A stretch of DNA of 64,000 bases. Origin: Thermobrachium celere DSM 8682 (GTDB lineage Bacteria > Bacillota > Clostridia > Clostridiales > Caloramatoraceae). The stretch spans positions 103,749 to 167,748 of the forward strand of contig NZ_HF952022.1 of NCBI RefSeq assembly GCF_000430995.1. Direction: 5' to 3'. This document shows positions 55,151-64,000 of this stretch, in pieces. A model generated the notes under the pieces. That model did no database searches. It saw only the letters and a list, made by a program, of their open reading frames with translations, and had not been told where the DNA came from. The translations under genes were made by a program, and so were the position numbers. The number at the start of each line of letters is the position of its first letter. The stretch's first letter is position 1.

Positions 55151-55552
55151 GTGAAGGAGATTAGGGTAGGAAAAAGGCATATTGTTGAGAGGGTAGCAGA
55201 ACCAAAAGATTCTGCGATAAACTATGCAAGTGGAGGAGTAGATGTGTACTCAACTCCAGCAATGATAGGTCTAATGGAATGTGCAGCTAAAGAATGTTTA
55301 GATGAGTTTTTAGATGAGGGATATTCAACAGTAGGAATAAGTTTAAACATTAAGCACCTTGCTGCAACACCTATTGGTATGAAGGTAAGAGCAGAGGCAG
55401 AGATAGTAGCTGTTGAAGGTAAAAAGGTTGTGTTTAAGGTCGAAGCTTTTGATGAAGTTGAAAAAATAGGAGAAGGAATACATGAAAGATATATTGTAGA
55501 TATAAATAAGTTTATAAGCAGAGTCAATAATAAGAATAGCAAAGAGGAGTAG
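55151..55552 (+). CDS. Hotdog-fold thioesterase (FlK-like)
   Basis: About 133 residues forming a single hotdog domain. The segments VYSTPAMIGLMECAAKECLDEFLDEG and VGISLNIKHLAATPIGMKVRAEAEIV resemble the fluoroacetyl-CoA-thioesterase-like family, in which a Thr, a Glu and a His act together (here Thr near the YSTP motif, the Glu of LMECAA and the His of IKHLAA). It would hydrolyse a small acyl-CoA; the native substrate is unknown and fluoroacetate is not implied. It follows ftsH by a few nt and is ended by a hairpin. GTG 55151 and GTG 55142 are both possible starts. Confidence 0.82.
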   Translation: MKEIRVGKRHIVERVAEPKDSAINYASGGVDVYSTPAMIGLMECAAKECLDEFLDEGYSTVGISLNIKHLAATPIGMKVRAEAEIVAVEGKKVVFKVEAFDEVEKIGEGIHERYIVDINKFISRVNNKNSKEE

Positions 55553-55573
55553 TTTATTACTCCTCTTTTTTTA
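55541..55573 (+). terminator. Terminator after the thioesterase gene
   Basis: An 11-bp stem, aaagaggagta / tactcctcttt, with a 6-nt loop, then a T-run. Confidence 0.93.
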
Positions 55574-55712
55574 TGAAGGAAATAATTTGTGAAACAAGTA
55601 TTTCTTTTAACAAAAATATTTTTTAAATATGAAATTTTTATTGCAAAAGTTATTAAATTTTGAATAAGATTATGGTAAAATAATAAATAAATACATTAAT
55701 AGGGAGGGGAAT

Positions 55713-56072
55713 ATGTTGAGTTTAGGTGACAAATTGCTTCTTGGGGTTAATACCACCATTATTTCAATGACAATAGTTTTTATTGTTTTAATTTTTCTAG
55801 GTTTAATTATTAAATTAATTTCAAAAGTTGTAGAAAAAATGAATTATAATCATCAAAAGATAGAAAGCAATATGGTGGATAAAAACTCAAAGGCAGTAAA
55901 AATGGACAAACAAGAATTGCTTCAGACAACAGGAAGTGTTAGTGGACAAATTAATTTAAAGGGAGAAGTATCGGATGATGAAATAGCTGCTGTTTTAGCA
56001 GTTGTAGCACATGAATTAAAACGACCTTTAGAACAAGTAAAAATTAATAGTATTAAATTAATAAATGAATAG
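55713..56072 (+). CDS. oadG: Sodium-pumping decarboxylase gamma subunit (OadG-like)
   Basis: A 119-residue protein with one N-terminal membrane helix (~12-37) and a charged cytoplasmic tail. The C-terminal DDEIAAVLAVVAHEL is the sequence typical of clostridial OadG-type subunits. The gamma subunit anchors and assembles Na+-translocating decarboxylase complexes. The ATG has an agggaggg site. It begins a three-gene unit: gamma, biotin carrier and beta. Confidence 0.9.
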   Translation: MLSLGDKLLLGVNTTIISMTIVFIVLIFLGLIIKLISKVVEKMNYNHQKIESNMVDKNSKAVKMDKQELLQTTGSVSGQINLKGEVSDDEIAAVLAVVAHELKRPLEQVKINSIKLINE

Positions 56073-56090
56073 ATAGGAGGATATGGAGTT

Positions 56091-56423
56091 ATGAGAAAAT
56101 ACATTGTTACTGTAAATGGTAAAAAGTTTGAGGTTGAGGTAGAAGAAATTATAAAGGATTCTCAAAATAACATAGTTGAGGTTAAAAAAGAAACTGCAGT
56201 ATCTTCAAATGAAAAGGAAATAAAGGCTCCGATGCCAGGTACTATTTTAGATGTTAAAGTTAACTCAGGAGATAGAGTAAAAAAAGGAGATGTACTATTT
56301 ATTCTTGAAGCCATGAAGATGGAAAATGAAATTATGGCTGGAGAAGATGGAATTATTACAGAAGTTTTAGTAAGCAAGGGAACTAGTGTGTCTACAGATG
56401 ATATATTAGCAAAATATAAATAG
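56091..56423 (+). CDS. Biotin carboxyl carrier protein of the decarboxylase
   Basis: A 110-residue biotinyl carrier. The first ~40 residues are a strand-rich lead ([17 protein letters not shown]). The biotinyl domain follows ([20 protein letters not shown]), with the biotinylation motif EAMKMEN and its acceptor Lys near residue 76. It shuttles the carboxyl group from the carboxyltransferase (alpha) to the membrane beta subunit, where decarboxylation drives Na+ export. It has an aggagga site and lies between the gamma and beta genes. Confidence 0.94.
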   Translation: MRKYIVTVNGKKFEVEVEEIIKDSQNNIVEVKKETAVSSNEKEIKAPMPGTILDVKVNSGDRVKKGDVLFILEAMKMENEIMAGEDGIITEVLVSKGTSVSTDDILAKYK

Positions 56424-56437
56424 TAGGGGGAAGGGAT

Positions 56438-57586
56438 ATGTTTTTAGAAATGATGATAAATGCCTTTAGAGATATACTAAAGACGTCAGGTTTTTTACAT
56501 ATGACTTGGGGTCAGTTTATAATGATTATAGTTTCCCTATTTCTTATATATTTAGCAATAGTTAAACAATTTGAACCACTCTTACTTCTACCAATATCAT
56601 TTGGTATGCTTTTAGCAAATCTACCCATAACGGGAATAATGGATCCTCAAAGAGATGGACATATGGGAGGATTACTATGGTACTTGTATCAAGGGGTAGA
56701 AAAGGAGATATATCCACCTCTTATTTTCTTGGGTGTAGGAGCCATGACAGATTTTGGTCCTCTTATTGCAAATCCATCAAGTATATTACTTGGTGCAGCT
56801 GCTCAATTTGGAGTATTTATGGCTTTTTTAGTTGCACTTCTTTTAGGTTTTACTCCTCAAGAGGCAGCATCAATTGGTATAATAGGTGGAGCAGATGGAC
56901 CAACTGCTATATATTTATCTTCAAAGCTTGCACCACATAGATTAGGTGCAATTGCAGTTGCGGCATATTCATACATGGCACTTGTTCCATTAATTCAACC
57001 TCCAATAATGAAGCTACTCACAACAAAAGAAGAAAGAATGGTTAAGATGGAACAGTTAAGAAAAGTTTCAAAGGCAGAAAAAATAATATTTCCTATTGTC
57101 GTGACGATATTAGTATCTTTGCTTTTACCTTCAGTGGCACCACTAATTGGTATGTTAATGTTAGGAAATCTATTTAGAGAAAGTGGAGTTGTAAATAGAT
57201 TATCAGATACCGCACAAAATGCAATGATAAATATTATAACAATATTTTTAGGAACTACTGTAGGGGCAACTGCTAGTGCAGAAAACTTTTTAAAATTCGA
57301 AACTATAGCTATTACAATTTTAGGTTTAGTGGCATTTGCGTTTAGTACAGTAGGTGGAATAGTTCTTGGAAAAATAATGTATAAAGTAACTAAAGGTAAA
57401 GTTAATCCTTTAATTGGTTCTGCAGGAGTTTCAGCAGTTCCAATGGCAGCAAGAGTTTCACAGGTGGTAGGCCAAAAGGAAAACCCATCAAACTTCCTAT
57501 TAATGCATGCTATGGGACCAAATGTTGCAGGAGTTATAGGAACTGCTGTTGCTGCTGGAGTTCTTCTAACTTTATTTGGAAAATAA
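56438..57586 (+). CDS. oadB: Sodium ion-translocating decarboxylase beta subunit
   Basis: A 382-residue membrane protein with about ten helices. The family segments [16 protein letters not shown] and [22 protein letters not shown] contain the conserved Asp residues used for Na+ binding and translocation. It decarboxylates carboxybiotin and pumps Na+ out. The substrate of the whole enzyme (oxaloacetate, methylmalonyl-CoA or glutaconyl-CoA) depends on the alpha subunit, which is not encoded in the window. A hairpin terminator follows. Confidence 0.95.
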   Translation: MFLEMMINAFRDILKTSGFLHMTWGQFIMIIVSLFLIYLAIVKQFEPLLLLPISFGMLLANLPITGIMDPQRDGHMGGLLWYLYQGVEKEIYPPLIFLGVGAMTDFGPLIANPSSILLGAAAQFGVFMAFLVALLLGFTPQEAASIGIIGGADGPTAIYLSSKLAPHRLGAIAVAAYSYMALVPLIQPPIMKLLTTKEERMVKMEQLRKVSKAEKIIFPIVVTILVSLLLPSVAPLIGMLMLGNLFRESGVVNRLSDTAQNAMINIITIFLGTTVGATASAENFLKFETIAITILGLVAFAFSTVGGIVLGKIMYKVTKGKVNPLIGSAGVSAVPMAARVSQVVGQKENPSNFLLMHAMGPNVAGVIGTAVAAGVLLTLFGK

Positions 57587-57587
57587 G

Positions 57588-57615
57588 AAGGTACCTTAAA
57601 GGTACCTTGTTTTTG
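57588..57615 (+). terminator. Terminator after oadB
   Basis: An 8-bp stem, aaggtacc / ggtacctt, with a 5-nt loop, then a T-rich run. Confidence 0.88.
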
Positions 57616-57682
57616 TTGAATTTTATATTATATATGCTACAATGTAAATGATATGTAAAAAATGAGTAAGGAGTGCGTTAAT

Positions 57683-58459
57683 ATGTTGTTGGTTTTTGAT
57701 GTTGGAAATACAAATATTGTATTAGGAGTTTATGATGGGAAGAAACTAGTTATCGATTGGAGAATTGCAACTACAACTCAAAGAACTGCAGATGAATATG
57801 GTATAGTTGTTATAAATTTATTTGAAAAGGCAGGATTAAATTATAAGGATATAGAGGCCGTTGTTGTATCATCTGTAGTGCCTAACATAATGTATTCATT
57901 AGAACATATGATAAGAAAATATTTTAATGTAGAGCCTTTAGTTGTAGGTCCAGGAATTAAAACTGGTATTAATATAAAATATGATAATCCAAAGGAAGTT
58001 GGAGCGGATAGAATAGTTAATGCAGTTGCGGCTCATGATATATATAAAAGATCATTGATAATTGTGGATTTTGGTACAGCTACTACATTTTGTGCAGTAG
58101 GTAAGAATGGAGATTATTATGGGGGCGCTATAACTCCAGGCATAAAGATAGCTAGCGATGCATTATTTGAACGAGCAGCAAAATTACCAAGAATAGAACT
58201 AGTTAAGCCACCAACAGTTATATGTAAGAATACAGTTCAAAGTATGCAATCTGGAATTATATATGGTTATGCAGGATTGGTAGATAATATCGTAACAAAA
58301 ATGAAAAAGGAAATGGAGCAGTTAAAGGAAGAGGAGCCTTTTGTTGTTGCAACAGGAGGACTAGCAAAGTTAATAGCTACAGAAAGTAGTACTATAGATG
58401 AAATCAATCCATATTTAACATTAGAAGGGTTAAGAATAATTTACGAAAAGAACAGGTGA
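57683..58459 (+). CDS. coaX: Type III pantothenate kinase
   Basis: A 258-residue kinase for the first step of coenzyme A synthesis. It belongs to the acetate-kinase/Hsp70 fold and needs a monovalent cation. Visible motifs are the phosphate loop [14 protein letters not shown], the [13 protein letters not shown] segment with catalytic Asp near 106, [11 protein letters not shown] near 124-134 and [11 protein letters not shown] 57683 has an aaggagtg site; the upstream in-frame ATG at 57662 does not. The dusB start is 4 nt after the stop, as in many Firmicutes. Confidence 0.95.
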   Translation: MLLVFDVGNTNIVLGVYDGKKLVIDWRIATTTQRTADEYGIVVINLFEKAGLNYKDIEAVVVSSVVPNIMYSLEHMIRKYFNVEPLVVGPGIKTGINIKYDNPKEVGADRIVNAVAAHDIYKRSLIIVDFGTATTFCAVGKNGDYYGGAITPGIKIASDALFERAAKLPRIELVKPPTVICKNTVQSMQSGIIYGYAGLVDNIVTKMKKEMEQLKEEEPFVVATGGLAKLIATESSTIDEINPYLTLEGLRIIYEKNR

Positions 58460-58463
58460 TTAT

Positions 58464-59426
58464 ATGAAAATAGGAAACTTCGTTCCAGATAACAACGTAT
58501 TTTTAGCCCCTATGGCAGGTGTAACTGATAAGGCATTTAGGATAATATGCAAGGAATTTGGAGCAGGATTAGTATATACTGAGATGGTAAGTTCTAAGGG
58601 ATTATATTATGGAAGCCAAAAGACTGAATTTATGCTTGATATAGATAAGAGGGAGGCTCCAGCGGTTGTACAGATATTTGGATCAGATGCTGATATAATG
58701 GGGTACATGGCAGAAAGAATAAGTGAAAAAGAGGATGTAGCATATATTGATATAAATATGGGATGTCCAGCACCGAAAATAGTAAAAAATAAAGAAGGTT
58801 CATATTTAATGAGGGAACCAAAACTTGCCGAAGAGATTGTAAAAAAGGTTGTAGAAAAATCAAAAAAGCCTGTGACAGTAAAGATAAGAAAAGGTTGGGA
58901 TGAAACTAGTGTTAACGCAGTTGAGTTTGCTAAGATGTTGGAGCAATGTGGAGCAAGTGCCATTGCAATTCATGGAAGAACAAGAAGTCAAATGTATGAA
59001 GGTAAGGCTGATTGGGATATAATAAAGAAAGTTAAGCAAAGTGTTAATATACCTGTTATTGGGAATGGTGATGTTGTAACCTGTGAAGATGCTAAAAGGT
59101 TATTTGAATATACTGGCTGTGATGCAATAATGATAGGACGAGGTGCTTTGGGGAATCCATGGATATTTAAAAGGGTAGTATATTACTTAGAAAATGGGAT
59201 TATTTTAGATGAGCCTTTACCAGAAGAGAAAGTAGAACAAGCGATAAGACACCTTGAAATGATGTATGAGTTTAAGGGACAACGTGGAGTAATTGAAATG
59301 AGGAAGCATATTGCGTGGTACTTAAAGGGATTAAAAAATGCAGCAGCAATTAGAGATAGAGTTAATAAAATGGATAATAAGGATGAGATAATTGAATTAC
59401 TAAAGGAGTATAAAGAGACTATCTAA
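58464..59426 (+). CDS. dusB: tRNA-dihydrouridine synthase
   Basis: A 320-residue FMN-dependent TIM-barrel enzyme that reduces specific uridines of tRNA to dihydrouridine. Visible motifs: [15 protein letters not shown] at the start, [24 protein letters not shown] with the catalytic Cys near residue 101, TVKIRKGWD, and the FMN phosphate site VIGNGDV followed by [17 protein letters not shown]. It is the DusB type usual in Gram-positives. It is co-transcribed with coaX and ended by a hairpin. Confidence 0.96.
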   Translation: MKIGNFVPDNNVFLAPMAGVTDKAFRIICKEFGAGLVYTEMVSSKGLYYGSQKTEFMLDIDKREAPAVVQIFGSDADIMGYMAERISEKEDVAYIDINMGCPAPKIVKNKEGSYLMREPKLAEEIVKKVVEKSKKPVTVKIRKGWDETSVNAVEFAKMLEQCGASAIAIHGRTRSQMYEGKADWDIIKKVKQSVNIPVIGNGDVVTCEDAKRLFEYTGCDAIMIGRGALGNPWIFKRVVYYLENGIILDEPLPEEKVEQAIRHLEMMYEFKGQRGVIEMRKHIAWYLKGLKNAAAIRDRVNKMDNKDEIIELLKEYKETI

Positions 59427-59450
59427 TTATAGTCTCTTTATATTTTATTG
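59412..59450 (+). terminator. Terminator overlapping the dusB stop
   Basis: An 11-bp stem, aaagagactat / atagtctcttt, with a 6-nt loop, then a T-rich run. Confidence 0.93.
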
Positions 59451-59512
59451 AAAATTTAAATATAAAGGTATAAAATGTAACTAAGCACAAAAAGTGCATG
59501 GGGAGGGGCAAT

Positions 59513-60037
59513 ATGGATTTCGTTAAAATAGGGGATAAGATTATTAGCAAATCTAGAATAAATAAAAAAATAGATGAAATAATAGAACTTAGGAGTAAAG
59601 GCTATTCACAACAGGAGGTTGCAAAGGAGTTAGACATAGATAGGACATTTATTTCAAGGCTTGAGAGTTTAGGTGAAGTTCGCAAGGGGGGAGATATAGC
59701 GGTTATTGGGTTTCCAATAAAAAATAAAGATGAGATAGAAGAGGTTCTTCGTTCATTTAATATAGAATATATATTACTGATGAATGAAGAAGAAAGGCAA
59801 AGTTTTATTAAAAAACAGGGTGGAAAAGAACTACTAGAAAGTGTTTTAAAAATCATTTCAGATGTTAGAAAATACAAACATTGCGTAATTATAGGTTCTA
59901 ATATGAGGGTGAAGGTTTTATCAAAGCTTTTGGATAGTCAGGTTTATACTATTGATATAGGTGAATCACCTTTAAAAAATGATGTTTATGTAGATCCACA
60001 GAGGGTATTAGATATAATAAAAACGATAATAGAGTAG
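59513..60037 (+). CDS. Helix-turn-helix protein of unknown function
   Basis: A 174-residue protein. Residues ~12-50 form a helix-turn-helix (IDEIIELRSKGYSQQEVAKE, then LDIDRTFISRLESLGEV). The remaining ~120 residues are an alpha/beta domain (IAVIGFPIKNKDEIEEVLRS; HCVIIGSNMRVKVLSKLLDS) that looks ligand-binding or Rossmann-like, with no family I can name. ATG 59513 has a gggagggg site. It ends 10 nt before another conserved unknown gene, so the two are one operon and probably act together. A regulator of its neighbour is a reasonable guess. Confidence 0.75.
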   Translation: MDFVKIGDKIISKSRINKKIDEIIELRSKGYSQQEVAKELDIDRTFISRLESLGEVRKGGDIAVIGFPIKNKDEIEEVLRSFNIEYILLMNEEERQSFIKKQGGKELLESVLKIISDVRKYKHCVIIGSNMRVKVLSKLLDSQVYTIDIGESPLKNDVYVDPQRVLDIIKTIIE

Positions 60038-60047
60038 GGGGATAAAG

Positions 60048-60977
60048 ATGAAAAGAGTTGTTTCAGTAAGTTTAGGATCATCTAAAAGAGATCATTCTGT
60101 AGAGGTAGAGCTATTAGGTGAAAAATTTGTAATAGAGAGAGTAGGAACAGATGGAGATAAAGAAAAAGCTATACAGCTAATTAGAGAATTAGATGGAAAA
60201 GTTGATGCTTTTGGAATGGGTGGGATAGACTTATATGTATATTCAGGAAGTAAAAGGTATGTTATTAAAGATGCTGTTCCAATGATGGAGGCATCCAAGA
60301 GGACGCCTATAGTTGACGGTTCGGGTTTGAAAAATACATTAGAGAGAAGGGTTATTAAGTACATAGATCAAAACATACTTTCATTAAAAAATAAAAATGT
60401 ACTTATGGTAAGTGCAGCAGATAGATTTGGTATGGCAGAGGCACTTTATGAGTGTGGAGCAAACATTACATTTGGAGATATAATATTTGCGCTTAATATA
60501 CCTATTCCAATTAAAAGCTATAGAGTATTTCAAATGATGGCAGATATAATTCTTCCGATTGCTTGTAGAATGCCTTTTGAAAAGCTGTATCCAACAGGTA
60601 AAGAACAGGAAATTAATGTAGATAAATATGAGAAGTACTTTAATGAGGCAGAGATAATAGCTGGAGACTTTTTGTTTATAAAGAAGTATATGCCTAGTAA
60701 TTTAGATGAGAAAATAATAATAACAAATACTGTAACATCATCAGACGTTGAAGAATTGAAAAAGAGAGGAGTACATATGTTAATTACTACTACTCCTGAA
60801 TTTAAAGGTAGATCCTTTGGTACAAATGTATTAGAGGCTGTATTGGTTACACTTATGAATAAATCTTTAGATTTAATAAATAGCGATGATTATAATACAA
60901 TGTTAGATAGATTAAACTTTAAGCCAAGAGTAGAAATTTTAAATGAAGTTTATCTTAAAGCAGAAAGTGCAGAGTAA
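60048..60977 (+). CDS. Conserved protein, sometimes labelled quinate 5-dehydrogenase
   Basis: A 309-residue soluble protein. From memory, homologues beside greA in clostridia carry the label quinate 5-dehydrogenase, but I cannot see shikimate-dehydrogenase motifs and would not trust it. A nucleotide-binding-like strand is visible at NVLMVSAADRFGMAEALYECGANITFGDI is split here as NVLMVSAADRFGMAEALYE and CGANITFGDI. DGKVDAFGMGGIDLYVY and DGSGLKNTLERRVI are other well-shaped segments. The C-terminal LITTTPEFKGRSFGTNVLEA looks like a second lobe. It is translated from the same mRNA as the HTH gene upstream. Function unknown. Confidence 0.7.
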   Translation: MKRVVSVSLGSSKRDHSVEVELLGEKFVIERVGTDGDKEKAIQLIRELDGKVDAFGMGGIDLYVYSGSKRYVIKDAVPMMEASKRTPIVDGSGLKNTLERRVIKYIDQNILSLKNKNVLMVSAADRFGMAEALYECGANITFGDIIFALNIPIPIKSYRVFQMMADIILPIACRMPFEKLYPTGKEQEINVDKYEKYFNEAEIIAGDFLFIKKYMPSNLDEKIIITNTVTSSDVEELKKRGVHMLITTTPEFKGRSFGTNVLEAVLVTLMNKSLDLINSDDYNTMLDRLNFKPRVEILNEVYLKAESAE

Positions 60978-61023
60978 CTATTATGAAAATTTTGAATTTG
61001 AAACATAATATTTAATATAATTA

Positions 61024-61052
61024 TTGACACTGACAAATAGGTGTTTTATAAT
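61024..61052 (+). promoter_or_regulatory. Consensus promoter of greA
   Basis: TTGACA (61024-61029), a 17-nt spacer and TATAAT (61047-61052), fully consensus. Transcription would begin near 61060, giving a leader of about 125 nt. Confidence 0.85.
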
Positions 61053-61070
61053 AACTTCAATGATTGGTAG

Positions 61071-61110
61071 TAAGCACTATAAGGTTACTTATGGTGCTTA
61101 TTATTAATTA
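61071..61110 (+). promoter_or_regulatory. Hairpin in the greA leader, possible attenuator
   Basis: taagcac pairs with gtgctta (61071-61077 with 61094-61100), and ataag with cttat inside it. The stem is close to the 5' end of the expected transcript and is followed by a T-rich but interrupted tail, so partial termination is possible. Confidence 0.5.
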
Positions 61111-61183
61111 TAATAAGTGTGTTTTATTAATTTTTAATTAGCATATAATATTATAAATTTAATGTTTAAAGGGGAGTAATAAT

Positions 61184-61666
61184 ATGGCAGAAAACAAACA
61201 AGTAATACTTACATATGAGGGAATTAAAAAAATAGAAGAAGAACTAGAATATTTAAAAACCGTTAAGAGAAAGGAAGTAGCACAAAAGATAAAGACAGCT
61301 ATTTCTTATGGAGATTTAAGTGAAAACTCAGAATACGATGAAGCAAAAAATGAACAGGCTTTTGTTGAAGGAAGAATTGCTACACTTGAAAACATGCTAA
61401 AAAATGCAAAAGTTATCGATGAAGAAGATATTAAAACAGATGTTGTTTCAATTGGTTGTATAGTAAGAGTTAGAGATTTAGATTATGGAGATGAAATGGA
61501 ATTTACAATAGTTGGTTCAGCCGAGGCAGACTTTAAGAAAATGAAGATATCTAATGAAGCTCCAATAGGAAAAGGACTTATGGGTAAAAAGGTAGGAGAT
61601 AAAGTAGAAATTCAAGTACCAGATGGTACAATTACCTATGAGATCTTAGAAATAAAAAGACATTAA
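61184..61666 (+). CDS. greA: Transcription elongation factor GreA
   Basis: A 160-residue factor that enters the secondary channel of RNA polymerase and stimulates cleavage of backtracked RNA. The N-terminal coiled coil has the tip [14 protein letters not shown] with the acidic residues that act at the polymerase active site. The C-terminal globular domain ([34 protein letters not shown]) binds the polymerase. The ATG has an aaaggggag site. lysS follows after 16 nt, as in many Firmicutes. A strong promoter and leader hairpin precede it. Confidence 0.97.
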   Translation: MAENKQVILTYEGIKKIEEELEYLKTVKRKEVAQKIKTAISYGDLSENSEYDEAKNEQAFVEGRIATLENMLKNAKVIDEEDIKTDVVSIGCIVRVRDLDYGDEMEFTIVGSAEADFKKMKISNEAPIGKGLMGKKVGDKVEIQVPDGTITYEILEIKRH

Positions 61667-61682
61667 AATGGAGGTAGATGAA

Positions 61683-63203
61683 ATGGCAAATGAGGAACTA
61701 AATCAAGTTGAGCTTAATCAACTTGAAGAGGAGTACAATGAGCTTATAAGACAAAGAATACAAAAGCTAGAAGAATTAAGACAAAAAGGACAAGATCCAT
61801 TTTTAATAGTGAAATATGACAGAACACATACTTCAAAACAAATTAAGGATAATTATGATGAATTAGAGAATAAGACAGTAAGAGTAGCAGGACGTTTAAT
61901 GTCTAAAAGAATTCATGGTAAAGCAGGTTTTAGCGATATACATGATAGATATGGTAAGATTCAGCTTTATGTAAAGATTGATAACGTAGGTGAAGAAAAA
62001 CTTAAGTTCTTTAAGAGTCTAGATATTGGAGATATTATTGGAGTTGAAGGTGAAGTATTCAAGACAAAAACAGGTGAGATATCAATATTAGTTAAAGATT
62101 TTACTCTTCTTACAAAATCATTAAGACCACTACCAGAAAAATGGCATGGACTTAAGGACCCAGACTTAAGATATAGACAAAGATATGTTGATTTAATTGT
62201 TAATCCGGATGTAAGAGATACTTTTATGAAGAGAACTCAAATAATAAAAGCAATAAGAAAATTTCTTGATGAAAGAGATTACATAGAAGTTGAAACTCCA
62301 ATCCTTTCTCCTATTGCAGGTGGTGCAGCTGCAAGACCATTTATAACTCATCATAATGCTTTAGATATCGATATGTATCTTAGAATTGCGACTGAGCTTT
62401 ATTTAAAAAGATTAATTGTTGGTGGTTTTGAGAGAGTTTACGAAATAGGAAAGAATTTTAGAAATGAAGGAATAGATGTAAGACATAATCCAGAATTTAC
62501 TGCTATTGAGCTATATCAAGCTTATGCAGACTATAATGATATGATGGAACTTACTGAAAGTCTAGTTGAGTTTGTATGTTTAGAGGTATTAGGTACAACA
62601 AAGGTAAATTATCAAGGAACTGAAATTGACTTTAAGGCTCCGTGGGCAAGAATAACAATGAAGGAAGCTGTTAAAAAATATGCTGGAGTTGACTTTGATC
62701 AAATAAAGTCAGATGAAGAAGCAAGGGAAATAGCAAAGAAGATGAAGGTTGAAGATGAATTAAAGAAGGACCTAAAGGATTGTAATAAGGCTGATATATT
62801 AGTAGCATTATTTGAAACCTATGCAGAAAAGCATCTAATTCAGCCAACGTTTGTTTTAGATTATCCAGTAGAAGTGTCACCACTTACTAAGAGAAAACCA
62901 GATGACCCAGCATTTACTGAAAGATTTGAAGCTTATGTATTTGGTAGAGAAATAGCAAATGCATATTCAGAATTAAATGATCCAATTGATCAAAAGGAAA
63001 GATTCTTACAACAATTAAGAGAACGTGAACTCGGTGATGATGAAGCATATATGATGGATGAAGACTTCATAAATGCATTAGAAATAGGTATGCCTCCAAC
63101 AGGGGGATTGGGTATAGGTATTGACAGACTAATAATGTTCCTAACTGATTCATATTCTATTAGAGATGTTATCCTATTCCCAACAATGAAGCCAACAAAG
63201 TAA
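61683..63203 (+). CDS. lysS: Lysyl-tRNA synthetase, class II
   Basis: A 506-residue class IIb synthetase. An N-terminal OB-fold anticodon-binding domain (~60-150: [29 protein letters not shown]) precedes the catalytic domain with motif 1 ([17 protein letters not shown]), motif 2 ([18 protein letters not shown]) and motif 3 ([13 protein letters not shown]). It charges tRNA-Lys with lysine. I prefer ATG 61683, since ggaggt lies 8 nt upstream and overlaps the in-frame ATG at 61668. It is in one unit with greA and ends at a hairpin. Confidence 0.97.
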   Translation: MANEELNQVELNQLEEEYNELIRQRIQKLEELRQKGQDPFLIVKYDRTHTSKQIKDNYDELENKTVRVAGRLMSKRIHGKAGFSDIHDRYGKIQLYVKIDNVGEEKLKFFKSLDIGDIIGVEGEVFKTKTGEISILVKDFTLLTKSLRPLPEKWHGLKDPDLRYRQRYVDLIVNPDVRDTFMKRTQIIKAIRKFLDERDYIEVETPILSPIAGGAAARPFITHHNALDIDMYLRIATELYLKRLIVGGFERVYEIGKNFRNEGIDVRHNPEFTAIELYQAYADYNDMMELTESLVEFVCLEVLGTTKVNYQGTEIDFKAPWARITMKEAVKKYAGVDFDQIKSDEEAREIAKKMKVEDELKKDLKDCNKADILVALFETYAEKHLIQPTFVLDYPVEVSPLTKRKPDDPAFTERFEAYVFGREIANAYSELNDPIDQKERFLQQLRERELGDDEAYMMDEDFINALEIGMPPTGGLGIGIDRLIMFLTDSYSIRDVILFPTMKPTK

Positions 63204-63218
63204 AATGATTATTAGAAT

Positions 63219-63272
63219 AATAAACAGGTTCGGCTGTAGTTTAATAAATAGCTGAACCTGTTTATTTTATTG
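63219..63272 (+). terminator. Terminator after lysS
   Basis: A ~16-bp stem with one G-T pair (aataaacaggttcggc / gctgaacctgtttatt) and a 16-nt loop, then a T-rich tail. Confidence 0.9.
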
Positions 63273-63312
63273 TATATTACGAAGTTATAGTATAAAAATT
63301 TTAAAAAGGGTA

Positions 63313-63340
63313 TTGCAAAAAAATAAAATGATGCTATAAT
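63313..63340 (+). promoter_or_regulatory. Promoter of tRNA-Asn
   Basis: TTGCAA (63313-63318), a 16-nt spacer and TATAAT (63335-63340), 15 nt before the tRNA. A second TATAAT overlaps at 63340. Confidence 0.65.
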
Positions 63341-63355
63341 ATAATCTGTAAGCGT

Positions 63356-63430
63356 TCCACGGTAGCTCAATGGTGGAGCATCCGGCTGTTAACCGGAGGG
63401 TTGGAGGTTCGAGTCCTCTCCGTGGAGCCA
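63356..63430 (+). tRNA. tRNA-Asn(GUU)
   Basis: A 75-nt cloverleaf with CCA. Acceptor tccacgg/ccgtgga, anticodon stem tccgg/ccgga and loop CTGTTAA with anticodon GTT. No terminator is visible before the rRNA promoters, so read-through into the rRNA operon is possible. Confidence 0.98.
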
Positions 63431-63450
63431 TTTTAATTGCAAAAAAGCAG

Positions 63451-63479
63451 TTGACAAAAAAGCAAAAAATAAATATAAT
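63451..63479 (+). promoter_or_regulatory. rRNA promoter P1
   Basis: TTGACA (63451-63456), a 17-nt spacer and TATAAT (63474-63479), fully consensus, about 120 nt before the mature 16S start. Confidence 0.88.
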
Positions 63480-63506
63480 AAATTTTGTCTTTAAGAAAAA
63501 AGAATG

Positions 63507-63535
63507 TTGACAAACTGATGAATGAATGATAAACT
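63507..63535 (+). promoter_or_regulatory. rRNA promoter P2
   Basis: TTGACA (63507-63512), a 17-nt spacer and TAAACT (63530-63535). The -10 matches consensus at four of six positions, so P2 is probably weaker than P1 or growth-regulated. The leader after it carries ccttgaaaactgaacag, a typical Gram-positive rRNA spacer sequence. Confidence 0.7.
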
Positions 63536-63597
63536 AATAAAACAACGGTCCTTGAAAACTGAACAGCGAGAGCGAACGTACTTTGAAGCTCAGGTTA

Positions 63598-64000
<403 letters not shown>

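Overview
The window looks like chromosomal DNA from a low-GC, endospore-forming, anaerobic member of the Clostridia. The evidence is the AT-rich sequence, strong Shine-Dalgarno sites with many GTG and TTG starts, sporulation genes (spoVG, spoVT, spoIIE, yabP, yabQ, SpoIID- and SpoVB-like genes), an Na+-pumping decarboxylase, and the conserved order purR-spoVG-glmU-prs ... pth-mfd-prsA-spoVT-spoVB-mazG-hup-rqcP-yabP-yabQ-divIC-S1 protein ... spoIIE-tilS-hpt-ftsH ... coaX-dusB ... greA-lysS-rrn. In relatives this block lies near the replication origin. A Caloramator-like thermophilic clostridium is a guess; the window alone cannot prove genus.

Layout. 1-8.7 kb is accessory: the end of a copper ATPase gene with copZ, an MFS transporter, an AraC regulator divergent from a PfkB kinase, a zinc-ribbon protein, arginase, one insertion sequence, cardiolipin synthase and an XRE/S24-like regulator. 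8.8-24.9 kb holds an Na+-symporter with its tiny MetS-like subunit, a diguanylate cyclase, a PAP2 protein, SpoIID-like and Nif3-like proteins, a YkvI-like transporter, a lipoprotein, and an msmK/CdaR-like/LacI/ComB-like run, followed by an RlmI-like methyltransferase with a PilZ protein. 25-26.1 kb carries three tRNA-Pro genes around a membrane iron-sulfur protein whose promoter contains a CsoR/CstR-type palindrome.

26-48 kb is housekeeping and sporulation: murC, purR, spoVG, glmU, prs, gdhA, a two-component system followed by an HtrA protease, pth, mfd, a PrsA-like foldase, spoVT, a SpoVB-like flippase, mazG, hup, rqcP, yabP, yabQ, divIC and an S1-domain gene. 48.1-48.6 kb is a Leu/fMet/Met tRNA operon with tandem promoters. 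48.8-63.2 kb holds spoIIE, tilS, hpt, ftsH, a hotdog thioesterase, oadG/biotin carrier/oadB, coaX, dusB, an HTH-plus-unknown pair, greA and lysS. The window ends with tRNA-Asn, tandem rRNA promoters and the first ~400 nt of a 16S rRNA gene.

The most interesting signals are mostly non-coding: an expanded 16S V1 helix resembling an intervening sequence; three DnaA-box-like sites at exact 12-nt steps upstream of yabP; a CsoR/CstR-like operator inside a promoter spacer; Pho-box-like hexamers upstream of htrA; sigma-H-type promoters with the same spacing before spoVG and hup; and several hairpins that bury ribosome-binding sites (a 23-codon membrane peptide, the transposase, and the gene after spoVT). 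I found no CRISPR array, prophage, toxin-antitoxin module or biosynthetic cluster.
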